Source: Hymenobacter crusticola (GTDB lineage: Bacteria; Bacteroidota; Bacteroidia; Cytophagales; Hymenobacteraceae). From it: DNA of 64,000 nucleotides. The position numbers and the translations under genes were made by a program. Each line of letters opens with the position of its first letter. Positions within the stretch are counted from its first letter, which is position 1. The notes under the pieces are model-generated. The model was not told the DNA's origin. It ran no database searches and was given only the letters and a program-made list of their open reading frames with translations. Shown here piece after piece: positions 27,644 through 36,250 of the stretch. The stretch spans positions 61,947-125,946 of the forward strand of contig NZ_MTSE01000015.1 of the NCBI RefSeq assembly GCF_002154225.1, written 5' to 3'.

Positions 27644-28684
27644 ATGACGACAGATTCTTCCTTCGATGTAGTGGTAATCGGTGCGGGACCGGTGGGGCTA
27701 GCTTGCGCCTTGGAGGTGCAGCGGCAAGGCCTTACCGCCGTAGTGGTCGACAAAGGCGCACTGGTAAACTCCATCATTGGTTATCCCACCAACATGGAGT
27801 TTTTCTCGACGCCGGAGCTACTCGAAATTGGGGACCATCCGTTCCCAACGGCTCACTATAAACCCCTACGCGAAGACGGTATCGATTATTACCATCGCGT
27901 AGCTCGCGCCGAAAAGCTCAATCTGCGCCTTTATGAGCGGGTGACGGGGCTAGAAGGCGACCTAGGTCATTACGAAGTCATCACGGAGAAGGGCCAGATC
28001 AGTTGCCGCTACGTGGTAGTGGCCACGGGTTTCTACGACATACCTAATTATTTGCACGTGCCCGGTGAAGAGCTGCCGCACGTAACGCACTACTACAAAG
28101 AACCCTACGCCCACGCCCACCAAGACGTGGTGGTAGTAGGAGCCAAAAATTCGTCGGCGAAGGCCGCTTTGCAGCTCCTACGCACGGGTGCTAGGGTCAC
28201 GATGATTGTGCGCGGAGAGGAAATCAGTAACTCTGTGAAGTACTGGATTCGGCCCGACTTGCTCAACCGTATCAAAGAGGGTCGCATTAAGGCCTACTTC
28301 AATACGACCATTGAGCGCATCACGCCTGAGGCGGTGGAGGTAAGCACGCCAGAGGGCCCGCTTTCCATTCCGGCTACGCACGTGTATGCGCTTACCGGCT
28401 ACCACCCCGACTTCTCTTTTTTGGCGGCCCTCGGTATCACCTGCCAAACCGACCTAGCCCAAACGCCCACCCACGACGCCGAAACGCTGGAAACTAACCG
28501 CGCTGGCGTGTATTTGGCGGGCACCGTGTGCGGTGGCCTGAATACGAGCCGCTGGTTTATCGAGAATGGCCGCTACCACGCGCAGGTTATTGCGGCTCAT
28601 CTCGCTGGCCAGCCGGCCCCAGCGCTACCGGAAGTACTGCAACCGGTGCAGCTAAGTGTAGCAACACCAGCCGTGCCATCCTAG
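27644..28684 (+). CDS. ypdA: YpdA-family bacillithiol disulfide reductase (putative)
   Basis: A 346-residue FAD/NAD(P)-dependent oxidoreductase. It opens with a Rossmann motif (VVVIGAGPVGLACALE), has a second nucleotide-binding motif (VVVVGAKNSSAKAALQL) and ends with GVYLAGTVCGGLNTSRWFIENGRYHA, which matches YpdA rather than thioredoxin reductase; there is no CxxC pair. YpdA reduces bacillithiol disulfide in Firmicutes, and homologues are common in Bacteroidota, so the cell probably makes bacillithiol. ATG 27644 fits the Rossmann start; a TTG at 27629 adds five residues. The stop codon lies inside a perfect terminator palindrome. Confidence 0.88.
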   Translation: MTTDSSFDVVVIGAGPVGLACALEVQRQGLTAVVVDKGALVNSIIGYPTNMEFFSTPELLEIGDHPFPTAHYKPLREDGIDYYHRVARAEKLNLRLYERVTGLEGDLGHYEVITEKGQISCRYVVVATGFYDIPNYLHVPGEELPHVTHYYKEPYAHAHQDVVVVGAKNSSAKAALQLLRTGARVTMIVRGEEISNSVKYWIRPDLLNRIKEGRIKAYFNTTIERITPEAVEVSTPEGPLSIPATHVYALTGYHPDFSFLAALGITCQTDLAQTPTHDAETLETNRAGVYLAGTVCGGLNTSRWFIENGRYHAQVIAAHLAGQPAPALPEVLQPVQLSVATPAVPS

Positions 28685-28745
28685 CTTACTAAAACAAGAA
28701 GCCCCTGCTGACGCTCAGCAGGGGCTTCTTGTTTTAGTAAGCTAG
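28681..28745. terminator. Perfect 31-bp palindromic bidirectional terminator
   Basis: The arm starting CTAGCTTACTAAAACAAGAA is 31 bases long and is repeated in exact reverse complement after a three-base loop, with GCCCCTGC/GCAGGGGC in the stem and T-rich flanks on both strands. It contains the ypdA stop codon and ends six bases from the stop of the convergent SGNH hydrolase gene. Confidence 0.9.
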
Positions 28746-28750
28746 GTTTG

Positions 28751-30130
28751 TTACGGGAACAGCACCGCTTGGTACTCGTCCGGATTCGCGAAGGGAATCG
28801 ACGACTTATACTTCTCGTTGATCACCCGGATGTACTCATTGGCAATGACGGCGTAACCGCGCGAGGAAAGGTGTATCCCGTCTAGCGAGAACAGATTGCC
28901 GGAAATAAAGCTCGTGCTGTTTGCGGTGCCATTGATGGCAAACCCATCTTTAGCAACAGTGGAGAAGAACGCGTTTACGTCAAACAGCGGCACGTTATAC
29001 TGGCGAGCCGTTTTGTCGATAATCTTGTTTAGCTCCGTGGTGCGGGTCCGTACGGCAGCTAGCTCGTCGGCGTCGAGCACGTACTGGCTCGGCAGCGGGT
29101 TCGCCTGAGTAGCGGAATACCCCACGCCCACCGGCAGCGGTACACCCGGCGTAGCAGTGCCAATGACGGAAGAGGCAGTTAGCGTCAGCAAGTCGTTGGC
29201 CGTGGCCTCGCGTACTGCGCCGGCGCCCGTACGGATGTACAGGCTAGCCTGCGCTGCGTTAGGCAACGCCGTATTGCCTTTGATGCTAGCAATAGCTGTT
29301 GCGACGGGTACGGCCGTGAAATACGGTACATCCGTCACGCTCGGAATATTGGCGATAACACCTTTAACGGTGCCGTTTTTGGTGATGGTACGCACGATGG
29401 TACGGTAGCCCTGCCCAAAGCGCGTGGTATCGGTGAGGCCGCTGAACGGATTGCTGGGCGACGCCACACCGCCAGCAGTGGCGTACGTCAGCACGTCGTT
29501 GCTACCCAGCCAACACGTGAAGAAGCTAGGCGTAGCCCGCCCGATATAGGTCAGATAATCGACAGTGGGCCGCTCGGCAGCTGGGAGCAAGCGGTTCAAG
29601 TAAGGGTTCAGCAAACCGTAAGGCGCCAAGCCGCCCGTCAGAGCGGCCACGCTCGACAGCACCGAAATGCCCGGAATACCTAGGTTATTGGGTTGCGCGC
29701 CGGCGTAGGCCGCCAGCTGCCTTTCGCCACTGATCAGTGTTTGCCCAGTATAAGCTAGCTGATACGTACGGGTGTTTCCATTCTGCCCCGGCGACAACAA
29801 GATAGGTGAGCCAGTGGCTGTGAAACCCTGAAAATTCAGGTAGCCCGAACCGTCTTTCTGATTATCGGCAAACAATGGCTGCACGAAAGCGCCGCCGCCA
29901 GCCTTGGCAAATTGCTTGGACAGAATGTTCGGATACGAGTTCTGAATTCCTTCGTTGAAAAGGCCGCCGCTCTGATAACCAGCCGTGAGCGAGTTACCGA
30001 CAGCTACGTAATTAGAAAAATCCGCCGTGCCTTTGTCGGCCTGCGGGGCATCAAGATCGGGTTGACAGCCAGTTAGCGCAAGCCCGAGCAGTCCAAGCGC
30101 CGCCGAGCTTCTTTTGAGTAACGTATTCAT
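28751..30130 (-). CDS. SGNH/GDSL-family hydrolase lipoprotein
   Basis: A 459-residue lipoprotein (lipobox LALTGC) with the SGNH hydrolase fold. Block I is NYVAVGNSLTAGYQSGG with the nucleophile Ser near residue 47, the oxyanion Gly/Asn blocks include WLGSNDVL, and the catalytic Asp and His are in DGIHLSSRGYAVIANEY. It is probably an esterase or lipase in the periplasm or outer membrane. It follows the FadL-type porin gene by 21 bases on the same strand. The pair suggests hydrolysis of a lipid or ester coupled to uptake of hydrophobic products; the substrate is unknown. Bacteroidota often encode these two side by side. Confidence 0.88.
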   Translation of the reverse strand: MNTLLKRSSAALGLLGLALTGCQPDLDAPQADKGTADFSNYVAVGNSLTAGYQSGGLFNEGIQNSYPNILSKQFAKAGGGAFVQPLFADNQKDGSGYLNFQGFTATGSPILLSPGQNGNTRTYQLAYTGQTLISGERQLAAYAGAQPNNLGIPGISVLSSVAALTGGLAPYGLLNPYLNRLLPAAERPTVDYLTYIGRATPSFFTCWLGSNDVLTYATAGGVASPSNPFSGLTDTTRFGQGYRTIVRTITKNGTVKGVIANIPSVTDVPYFTAVPVATAIASIKGNTALPNAAQASLYIRTGAGAVREATANDLLTLTASSVIGTATPGVPLPVGVGYSATQANPLPSQYVLDADELAAVRTRTTELNKIIDKTARQYNVPLFDVNAFFSTVAKDGFAINGTANSTSFISGNLFSLDGIHLSSRGYAVIANEYIRVINEKYKSSIPFANPDEYQAVLFP

Positions 30131-30151
30131 GAGTGGGAAGAAGGCGGGTGG

Positions 30152-31417
30152 TTAGAAAGTGTAGTTCAGGCCGACACCAGGAATAACAATCCTGGTTTTG
30201 TAGGTGCCGGCTACGCGGTCGGTTGTGCCGTTGGAGGCAAGTTCGGCCTGGGTCTGCGTGCGCTTTTTCAGATTGATAAACTGGCCGGAGATGTCGATGC
30301 CGAAATGCTCCCCAAACTTGTAGGACGCTCCTAGGTTAAGTCCAAGGCGGTCAGCATCTGGCGTTTCGGGCGTCACAAAGCCATCTTTCACCGGCGAGAA
30401 GTCGAAGGAACCACCGGCGCGCACCGTTAGGCCGCTGGTGAGTTGGTACTGCCCACCAAGGCGCAGCGTCACGGCATCTTTGTACTCGCGGCGGGAGTTG
30501 CTCGTCGTGGCGCCCCCTACCGGACCGTCGAAGGTGAAGTTCAACGACTTGTACTTGCTCCAGAATACGTAGTTGGCATCTAAGCCGATGGTCAACTTCT
30601 CCGTAGGCGTCACACCAATACCTAAGCTCGCGGTGGCTGGGAGCGGCAGCGTAACGTCGAAATGCTTGGCCGTGAAGCGGGAGCTAAGCGAAGCCGGAAT
30701 ATTGGAGAACGATACATCGCCGTTGCTACTCTTCACGTGCGCGTCGATCTGCGAGCGGTAGCTAGCCCCAATGCTGAGCTTGTCGGAAGGCTTGTAGTAG
30801 ATACCGGCGTTGTAGCCAATCTTGTGGTCGGCAGTACCATCCAGCTCCACGTGCCCGGTGTTGCCCTGCTGATCCTGCACCGGCACATCGCGCTGCAAGT
30901 TCACTGAGCCGTACGCCAAAATCACCAGCCCCGCCCCAATGCTGAGCTTGTCGGTAATAGCGTAGCTCACGGTAGGCTGCACAAACACTGACTCCAGGGT
31001 GATGTCCGTGAGCGAGTAGCGGCCTTCCCAGCCATCCGCGTATTGGAGTTTGCTGCCGAAAGGCGTGTACACGGCAATACCCGCCCGAAACTTACCCTCC
31101 GACGGACCTAGGCCCGCGTATAGATTGAAGGGTGTGACGGTGCTGTTGCGTAGTTCGCGCTGCGATCCGCCGTACTCGGCCCGAAACGCCGACCGCGCCA
31201 TCGTGGCATTTATGCCTACTTGTACGCCCCGCTCGCGGACCATGGCCAGCGCGCCGGGGTTGTAGAACATGGCTGCCTGATCGAGCGACAGGCCAACACC
31301 CACGCCGCCCATACCGTTGTTCTTTTGGCCAGCCAGCGTTACCTGAAAGCCGCCCGCAGAAGCCGCTGTACTTACGAGCAGCGTGCTACCTGCTAGGAGT
31401 AAAGATTTGAGATTCAT
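30152..31417 (-). CDS. OmpP1/FadL-family outer-membrane transporter
   Basis: A 421-residue outer-membrane protein: signal peptide LLLAGSTLLVSTAASAGG, then the FadL hatch region (GFQVTLAGQKNNGMGGVGVG, QAAMFYNPGALAMVRERG) and a 14-stranded barrel ending with a C-terminal aromatic (GVGLNYTF). FadL proteins let long-chain fatty acids and other hydrophobic compounds cross the outer membrane. ATG 31417 begins the signal peptide; the frame extends to 31519 with nothing convincing. It is the first gene of a two-gene unit with the SGNH hydrolase. A TACTTTCGCC sequence just upstream on this strand (about 31480-31490) is a possible promoter element. Confidence 0.92.
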   Translation of the reverse strand: MNLKSLLLAGSTLLVSTAASAGGFQVTLAGQKNNGMGGVGVGLSLDQAAMFYNPGALAMVRERGVQVGINATMARSAFRAEYGGSQRELRNSTVTPFNLYAGLGPSEGKFRAGIAVYTPFGSKLQYADGWEGRYSLTDITLESVFVQPTVSYAITDKLSIGAGLVILAYGSVNLQRDVPVQDQQGNTGHVELDGTADHKIGYNAGIYYKPSDKLSIGASYRSQIDAHVKSSNGDVSFSNIPASLSSRFTAKHFDVTLPLPATASLGIGVTPTEKLTIGLDANYVFWSKYKSLNFTFDGPVGGATTSNSRREYKDAVTLRLGGQYQLTSGLTVRAGGSFDFSPVKDGFVTPETPDADRLGLNLGASYKFGEHFGIDISGQFINLKKRTQTQAELASNGTTDRVAGTYKTRIVIPGVGLNYTF

Positions 31418-31574
31418 AGAAGGGTAAAAAAGTGGGAATTTGTAGAGAGGGATATGAGCGAAATGTAAGAAAAAAACGGCGAAAGTAGTAGGCGTGCCTA
31501 ACACTTTCCTACGCAGCAAAGCACTGGCACACCATCCGGTTCTAACAACCTGTTTTTGCTTGGTTCGCGCCGGG

Positions 31575-32393
31575 CTACTGCGCAGGGTTGTGCACCTGCC
31601 GACTGCGCAAATCGAACCGCTGGCCGCTCACCAGCAGGTGCACGCGCAAATCTTGGCCCGAAACCGGCTCGCCGCGCCCAATGCGTCCAAGGTTACTTTC
31701 CCGCAGGTGGCTCCCATCAACCACTATCACCACGCCGTCGCCGAACACCTCCACTTCATGCCCCTGCCGAATGATCACGCCGGTTTCCTGACCTAGGCCT
31801 AGCCCCAGGCGGATGGGGTGCTGCAACACGGCGTGCGCCAACCGATTAAAGCGGCCGCGCTCCGCAAAGTGCTGATCAATGTACATTTCCGGTAGTAGCC
31901 CGAGGCCGTTGGTAGTGCGCAGTCCTCCTTTAGTCAGAGAACGGGCCCCGTGGCCTTCCACTATCATGCAGCTCGGTATCACGGCCGCCCCGGCGCTGGT
32001 ACCCGCCACAACAAAGTTTTCGTCTTGGCGGTAGCGTTCAAGCAGAATGGCTTGGACTTGGGTTTTGTCCCAAAACTCGGTGATGCGCTCTTGGTCGCCG
32101 CCGGTGAAGAAGACGAGGCCAGCCTGCTGGAGCCGCTCTAGGTGCGCGGGTGTATCGGCGGGGTGGCGCTCATCAATGCGCAAGTGGTGCACTTGCTCGC
32201 AGCCTAGCTCGCGAAAAGCATTGACGTAAGCTTTGCCCGAGCGGCCTGGTTCGGGGGCCGCCGTTGTCACAATCTCAACGCGAGTTGTGGCGGGGTTGGG
32301 CACCATATCGGCTAGCATCGCCAGCATTTCATCATCGTCGCCGCCCCCGAGGGCAACAAGCGTTCCGCGCGCAAGAGTAGACGAGTGAGCCAT
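31575..32393 (-). CDS. Cyanophycinase-like S51-family peptidase
   Basis: A 272-residue protein of the cyanophycinase (S51) family, which cleaves the Asp-Arg polymer cyanophycin to beta-Asp-Arg dipeptides. It has GTLVALGGGDDDEML at the start, FFTGGDQERI, the nucleophile serine in VVAGTSAGAAVI, and DQHFAERGRFNRL. There is no signal peptide, so it is cytoplasmic. No cyanophycin synthetase or isoaspartyl dipeptidase is in the window, so it may act on scavenged polymer or on isoaspartyl peptides. ATG 32393 is chosen over a TTG two codons upstream. Confidence 0.85.
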   Translation of the reverse strand: MAHSSTLARGTLVALGGGDDDEMLAMLADMVPNPATTRVEIVTTAAPEPGRSGKAYVNAFRELGCEQVHHLRIDERHPADTPAHLERLQQAGLVFFTGGDQERITEFWDKTQVQAILLERYRQDENFVVAGTSAGAAVIPSCMIVEGHGARSLTKGGLRTTNGLGLLPEMYIDQHFAERGRFNRLAHAVLQHPIRLGLGLGQETGVIIRQGHEVEVFGDGVVIVVDGSHLRESNLGRIGRGEPVSGQDLRVHLLVSGQRFDLRSRQVHNPAQ

Positions 32394-32754
32394 ACGCAAC
32401 TAAATAGAAGGGGGGCAAAAGTACATGCCGTTTTTTGAGTTGTACGTTATGCTGGCCGAATTACGCTGCCTTGACGACTCACAAGTAACCAATCAGGCTA
32501 GCCTACTTTCTGTATCGTGTAGCCCAACAGGCACTTACCTCAGCTACACGGCCGTTGTTAAAAAACTGATCCTTCATCGTTCTGGCTGATTTTTAGTTAT
32601 AAGCATCGTTCAGCTTTGCCTTGCCTTTCCAAGCACAAGCGTAATTCAGAATTAATACTTCAGAATTCCTGTTTCCCCGCTAGTAAGCCCTACTTTTGCG
32701 GGCCTTTTATTCACCAATCTTCCTGCCTAGCGAGAAAAAATCTTCGGCTCTTTC
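32394..32754. other. Divergent intergenic region with two minus-7 elements
   Basis: This 361-base gap lies between the cyanophycinase gene (leftward) and mgtE (rightward). TACTTTTG, an exact TAnnTTTG match, occurs on the minus strand at 32416-32423 for cyanophycinase and on the plus strand at 32691-32698 for mgtE. No M-box-like structure or coding frame was recognised. Confidence 0.45.
32691..32698 (+). promoter_or_regulatory. Probable mgtE minus-7 promoter element
   Basis: TACTTTTG matches the Bacteroidota primary-sigma minus-7 consensus TAnnTTTG and is preceded at a suitable distance by a TGTTTCC stretch that could serve as the minus-33 element. It lies 57 bases upstream of the mgtE ATG. 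Confidence 0.5.
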
Positions 32755-34137
32755 ATGAATCAGCAACCGACTACCGAACACATCACGTCCCTGATTCAGG
32801 AGGGCGAGTTTTTTAAGCTCAAAGACATTCTCAAAGAATTTGAACCGGCTGAGCTAGTTGCGCTGATTGAGGAGGAAGATGAGCGCGAACAGCTCATTAT
32901 TTTCCGGCTGCTGCCCCTGCACTTTGCGACCGAGGTGTTCGAGTACCTGAGCCTGGACACACAGCGGTTGTTTATCAACAACTTGTCGCAGGACAAGATA
33001 ACAGACATCCTCAACGAGATGTCGCCCGACGACCGGACGGCACTACTCGAATTTCTACCCGAGGATTTCGTCAAAGAGCTAATTCAAACGCTTTCCGAGC
33101 CGGAGCGCAAGGTAACGCTAGAGCTGCTGGGCTACCCCGAGTCGAGCGTGGGCCGCCTGATGACGCCCGACTACATTGCCATTCGTGAAAACTGGACCGT
33201 GCAGCAGGTGCTCGATTACATTCGGCGCCACGGCGGGCAGTCCGAAACGCTCAACGTGCTTTACGTTACGGATGAGCGCGGCGCCCTCGTCGACGACCTA
33301 GGTATCCGGGAGATCTTGCTGGCCGACCCTCAGAGCTACGTAAGTGAGCTAATGGACCGCCGCTACGTGTACCTGCAAACCATGCAAGACCAAGAAGAAG
33401 CTATTGAAGTGTTTCGCCGCAACAACCGTGTGGCGTTGCCCGTGGTCGGTAGCGAAGGTGTACTGTTTGGCATCGTCACCATCGACGACATCTTGGATAT
33501 TCGGGAGGAAGAAGACACCGAAGACATCCAGAAGCTAGGAGGTTCGGAAGCCTTAGATGAGCCGTACCTTACCATTTCGCTGCTCAGAATGATTCAGAAG
33601 CGGGCGGGCTGGTTGGTTATCCTGTTTTTGGGGGAGATGCTGACGGCTACAGCAATGGGGTTCTTTGAGGGCGAGATTGAGAAGGCCGTAGTGCTAGCCT
33701 TGTTTGTGCCCCTCATCATTTCCAGCGGCGGCAATGCGGGCTCCCAGGCTACTTCCCTGATCATTCGGGCCATGTCGCTGGGGGAGCTGACCGTGGGCGA
33801 GTGGTGGAAGGTTATGCGCCGCGAGCTGCTATCGGGTTTGTCGCTGGGCGGCATCCTAGGCTTGGTTGGCTTCCTGCGTATCTTGGCGTGGCAACAAGCT
33901 GGCTTCTACGATTATGGCCCGCACTGGCTGCTGGTAGGCTTCACCGTCGGCTTGTCGCTGGTAGGGATTGTGTTATGGGGTTCTCTGTCAGGTTCTATGT
34001 TGCCCCTGTTCCTCAAAAAGCTAGGCTTCGACCCAGCTACTTCCTCCGCGCCCTTTGTAGCTACGCTAGTTGATGTCACGGGGCTGATCATTTACTTTTC
34101 AGTAGCAACTATCTTCTTGAAAGGCACTTTGTTATAA
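32755..34137 (+). CDS. mgtE: MgtE-family magnesium transporter
   Basis: A 460-residue MgtE Mg2+ channel/transporter. The cytosolic N domain (about 1-130, with LLPLHFATEVFEYL and EMSPDDRTALLEFLPEDFV) is followed by a pair of CBS domains (about 135-255, GRLMTPDYIAI, LPVVGSEGVLFGIVTIDDILDI). The C-terminal membrane domain has about five helices with the family motif LIISSGGNAGSQATSLIIRAM and a final PFVATLVDVTGLIIYFSVA. CBS and N domains normally close the channel when cytosolic Mg2+ is high. It stands alone between a probable promoter at 32691 and a hairpin at 34145. Confidence 0.96.
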   Translation: MNQQPTTEHITSLIQEGEFFKLKDILKEFEPAELVALIEEEDEREQLIIFRLLPLHFATEVFEYLSLDTQRLFINNLSQDKITDILNEMSPDDRTALLEFLPEDFVKELIQTLSEPERKVTLELLGYPESSVGRLMTPDYIAIRENWTVQQVLDYIRRHGGQSETLNVLYVTDERGALVDDLGIREILLADPQSYVSELMDRRYVYLQTMQDQEEAIEVFRRNNRVALPVVGSEGVLFGIVTIDDILDIREEEDTEDIQKLGGSEALDEPYLTISLLRMIQKRAGWLVILFLGEMLTATAMGFFEGEIEKAVVLALFVPLIISSGGNAGSQATSLIIRAMSLGELTVGEWWKVMRRELLSGLSLGGILGLVGFLRILAWQQAGFYDYGPHWLLVGFTVGLSLVGIVLWGSLSGSMLPLFLKKLGFDPATSSAPFVATLVDVTGLIIYFSVATIFLKGTLL

Positions 34138-34144
34138 GGCTTTA

Positions 34145-34184
34145 CCGAAGAGCAGCAGCTCTTCAGAGAACTGCTGCTCTTCGG
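34145..34184. terminator. Hairpin after mgtE
   Basis: CCGAAGAGCAGCAG pairs perfectly with CTGCTGCTCTTCGG around a 12-base loop. The T-run after it is weak, so it may be a poor intrinsic terminator or a stabilising 3' structure shared with the convergent DUF4142 gene. Confidence 0.6.
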
Positions 34185-34197
34185 CTAGCTTTCGTGG

Positions 34198-34800
34198 CTA
34201 AGCACCTAGCACGCTTGCTATTTGCTGGGTGATGGCAATGTGTTCTTTGATGGCGACCGAAGCCAACGTGGCAATGTGGCGGCCATGTTTCTCCATCATA
34301 TTGCTGGCGCTGGGCGCGGCGCTAGCTAGGTAGCCACTAGTGAGCGTATTCAGCTGTTGGTGCGTTTGGATTTGGGCGGCAATGTACGCTTTGTCGAAGG
34401 CGGTGCCTTTGGCGGCTTTGAGCTGGTCGAGCATAGCCTGCGATTTGGCATCCATAGCAGGTGGCGTGGTGCCCATGTCTTTCAGGATGCTCATCATGCC
34501 CGTCATCTCAGCTAGCTCGAAGCCGGCGAATTGCTTCGCGTACTTATTGGTGGCTTGTGTAGTCGCGACCTGGCTGCTCATCAGCGACATTTGCGCGAGC
34601 GGGGCAACGGCAGCCCGGAATTGGGCTTCGGTAGTAATGCTGGCGGCACCCTGCACAAGCAGGCCGTTTTCGTCTTCCTTGAAGGTGAATGATTGTAGAA
34701 GCGAAGCTAAGGTCGATAGACCTACGCCGAGCGCCAGGCTCCCCTTCACCGAATTTGTCAGAAATGCCCGCCGTGGCGTAGCTTCGTGTAGTTGATCCAT
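34198..34800 (-). CDS. DUF4142-type exported protein with a Tat-like signal
   Basis: A 200-residue mostly helical protein of the DUF4142 kind (ferritin-like four-helix layout, function unknown). It begins with a twin-arginine motif, TPRRAFLTNS, and a hydrophobic stretch (LALGVGLSTLASLLQSF), which suggests Tat export. The body has long amphipathic helices rich in Met and Gln (AQMSLMSSQVATTQATNKYA, FAGFELAEMTGMMSILKDMG, HQQLNTLTSGYLAS). Gene order gives no hint of its role. The family assignment rests on the helix pattern and phrases such as VAIKEHIAITQQIA. Confidence 0.6.
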   Translation of the reverse strand: MDQLHEATPRRAFLTNSVKGSLALGVGLSTLASLLQSFTFKEDENGLLVQGAASITTEAQFRAAVAPLAQMSLMSSQVATTQATNKYAKQFAGFELAEMTGMMSILKDMGTTPPAMDAKSQAMLDQLKAAKGTAFDKAYIAAQIQTHQQLNTLTSGYLASAAPSASNMMEKHGRHIATLASVAIKEHIAITQQIASVLGA

Positions 34801-35035
34801 AAGTAGGTGTTTGTAGTTAGGTAAGACATCTTTGCGCGCGTCTTTCTACCAAACGCAGGAAATAAACGTGCAAGCGCCCTGGTTATAACGACGTCATAAT
34901 GAGAAGGTTAATAGCCGAGCTTACTTCTACTGCCGTAAGCTCAACACTTATTACCCTTTTGCAATCATCTATTTTTCCCTTGCTGATCCACGCAAATCAA
35001 GGCATGGATGTACTTTGTGACTTTCCTCGTGTAGT

Positions 35036-35749
35036 ATGAGCAGCAAGACTTGGATAAGCCGCATAGGGCTATTACTTGGGGGTGGATGGGCACTGGTTAG
35101 CTGCGCCGTGGTGGGCAACGTTACCCAACTCAACGACGGCTGGTACGACGTGATGCACCTAGGTGGCAACGACACGCTGGAAGCGCGCCTGCGCAATCAG
35201 CGCGTGTACGTGCGGCAGCCATCTGATTCGCTGGTCTTTACGCCGTACTCCACGCAGCCAGCGCCTACTTCTATTCGCTATCAGCTGCAGCCCGACCATC
35301 ACGTCCTGCTCCTCGACCGTCGGCTTGACCTCGACGTATTCACGATTCCGGTGAAAGTACGGCCACCCCGCGCCGGCGTACCCGTTCAGCTGAACAGCAA
35401 CTTCAACGCGGCGCTATACCTAGGTCGGCGCCTCAACTTCTACTATCTCAGCCGGCAGAATATTACGCCGTGGCAGCAGGCGCCTCGCATCCGGGCAACG
35501 GGCATCGGCTACGGTGGCTTCTTGGGGCTAGGCTCTACGCTCATCACCGGCGACGTAACTCGCCAACAAGCTGGCCCTGAGTACGAAGGTCTCGTCTTGC
35601 ACGCAGGCCTAGCTACGCTCTACGATGCGCACATTTTCAACGTCGGGCTGGCCGCAGGCTTCGACCACCTCATTGGTCCCGATCGGCGCTACTGGATTTA
35701 CCAGCACCGACCTTGGCTAGGTTTACTCTTCAGTCTGGATTTGAACTGA
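35036..35749 (+). CDS. Lipoprotein of unknown function
   Basis: A 237-residue lipoprotein with a hydrophobic leader and lipobox ALVSC. The mature part is beta-rich (YDVMHLGGNDTLEARLRNQRVYV, IRYQLQPDHHVLLLDRRLDLDVFTIPVKVRPP). The second half has alternating Gly/aromatic strands (FNAALYLGRRLNFYYL, GIGYGGFLGLGSTLITGD, IFNVGLAAGFDHLIG) and ends in LLFSLDLN, a pattern like a small outer-membrane barrel. I do not recognise the family. It stands alone, convergent with arfB. Confidence 0.7.
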   Translation: MSSKTWISRIGLLLGGGWALVSCAVVGNVTQLNDGWYDVMHLGGNDTLEARLRNQRVYVRQPSDSLVFTPYSTQPAPTSIRYQLQPDHHVLLLDRRLDLDVFTIPVKVRPPRAGVPVQLNSNFNAALYLGRRLNFYYLSRQNITPWQQAPRIRATGIGYGGFLGLGSTLITGDVTRQQAGPEYEGLVLHAGLATLYDAHIFNVGLAAGFDHLIGPDRRYWIYQHRPWLGLLFSLDLN

Positions 35750-35778
35750 GAAGAAGCGTCTTCGAGTTGCGCTACCGC

Positions 35779-36183
35779 CTAGAAATCCAAACGACGATTC
35801 GCTTTCTTCTCGCTGTGCTTTTTCTTGGATTGTAGCCGCTCGCGCACGGCTCCTGGGCTAGGTTTGGTGGCTTTGCGGGCCTTCGGCTTATGCAGAGTGC
35901 GCTTCAGCAGCAGATGAAATTTCTCTACGGCGGCTTCCTTGTTGCGCAACTGGCTGCGGTCTTCTTGGGCAGTCACGAGCAAATAGCCTTCACCCGTAAG
36001 CTGTTTGGCTAGCTTGGTCAGCAAAATTTCCTTTTGCTCCTCCGTGAGTAGCTGTGAGCTAGCTACGTGGAAGCGCAGCTCTACTTTCGACTCCACTTTA
36101 TTGACGTTCTGTCCGCCAGGGCCACTGCTGCGGGCCGTTTGGAATTGCAGTTCGGGCAGGAAAGTAGACGCAGATGGCAGCAT
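35779..36183 (-). CDS. arfB: ArfB-like peptidyl-tRNA hydrolase (ribosome rescue)
   Basis: A 134-residue release-factor-domain protein. The catalytic GGQ is in SGPGGQNVNKVESKVELRF (residues 23-25), and the C-terminal tail is basic (KPKARKATKPSPGAVRERLQSKKKHSEKK), as in ArfB/YaeJ, which enters the mRNA channel of stalled ribosomes and hydrolyses the peptidyl-tRNA. The size fits the family. It is cytoplasmic. The next gene upstream on this strand, a membrane protein at 36251, is only 67 bases away and may be in the same transcript. Confidence 0.93.
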   Translation of the reverse strand: MLPSASTFLPELQFQTARSSGPGGQNVNKVESKVELRFHVASSQLLTEEQKEILLTKLAKQLTGEGYLLVTAQEDRSQLRNKEAAVEKFHLLLKRTLHKPKARKATKPSPGAVRERLQSKKKHSEKKANRRLDF

Positions 36184-36250
36184 GCAGGAGGGAAACTAAC
36201 AAGCAAATAATGGTTGAAGATACGCAGCAGCAGGCCTACCCGGACGCGCG

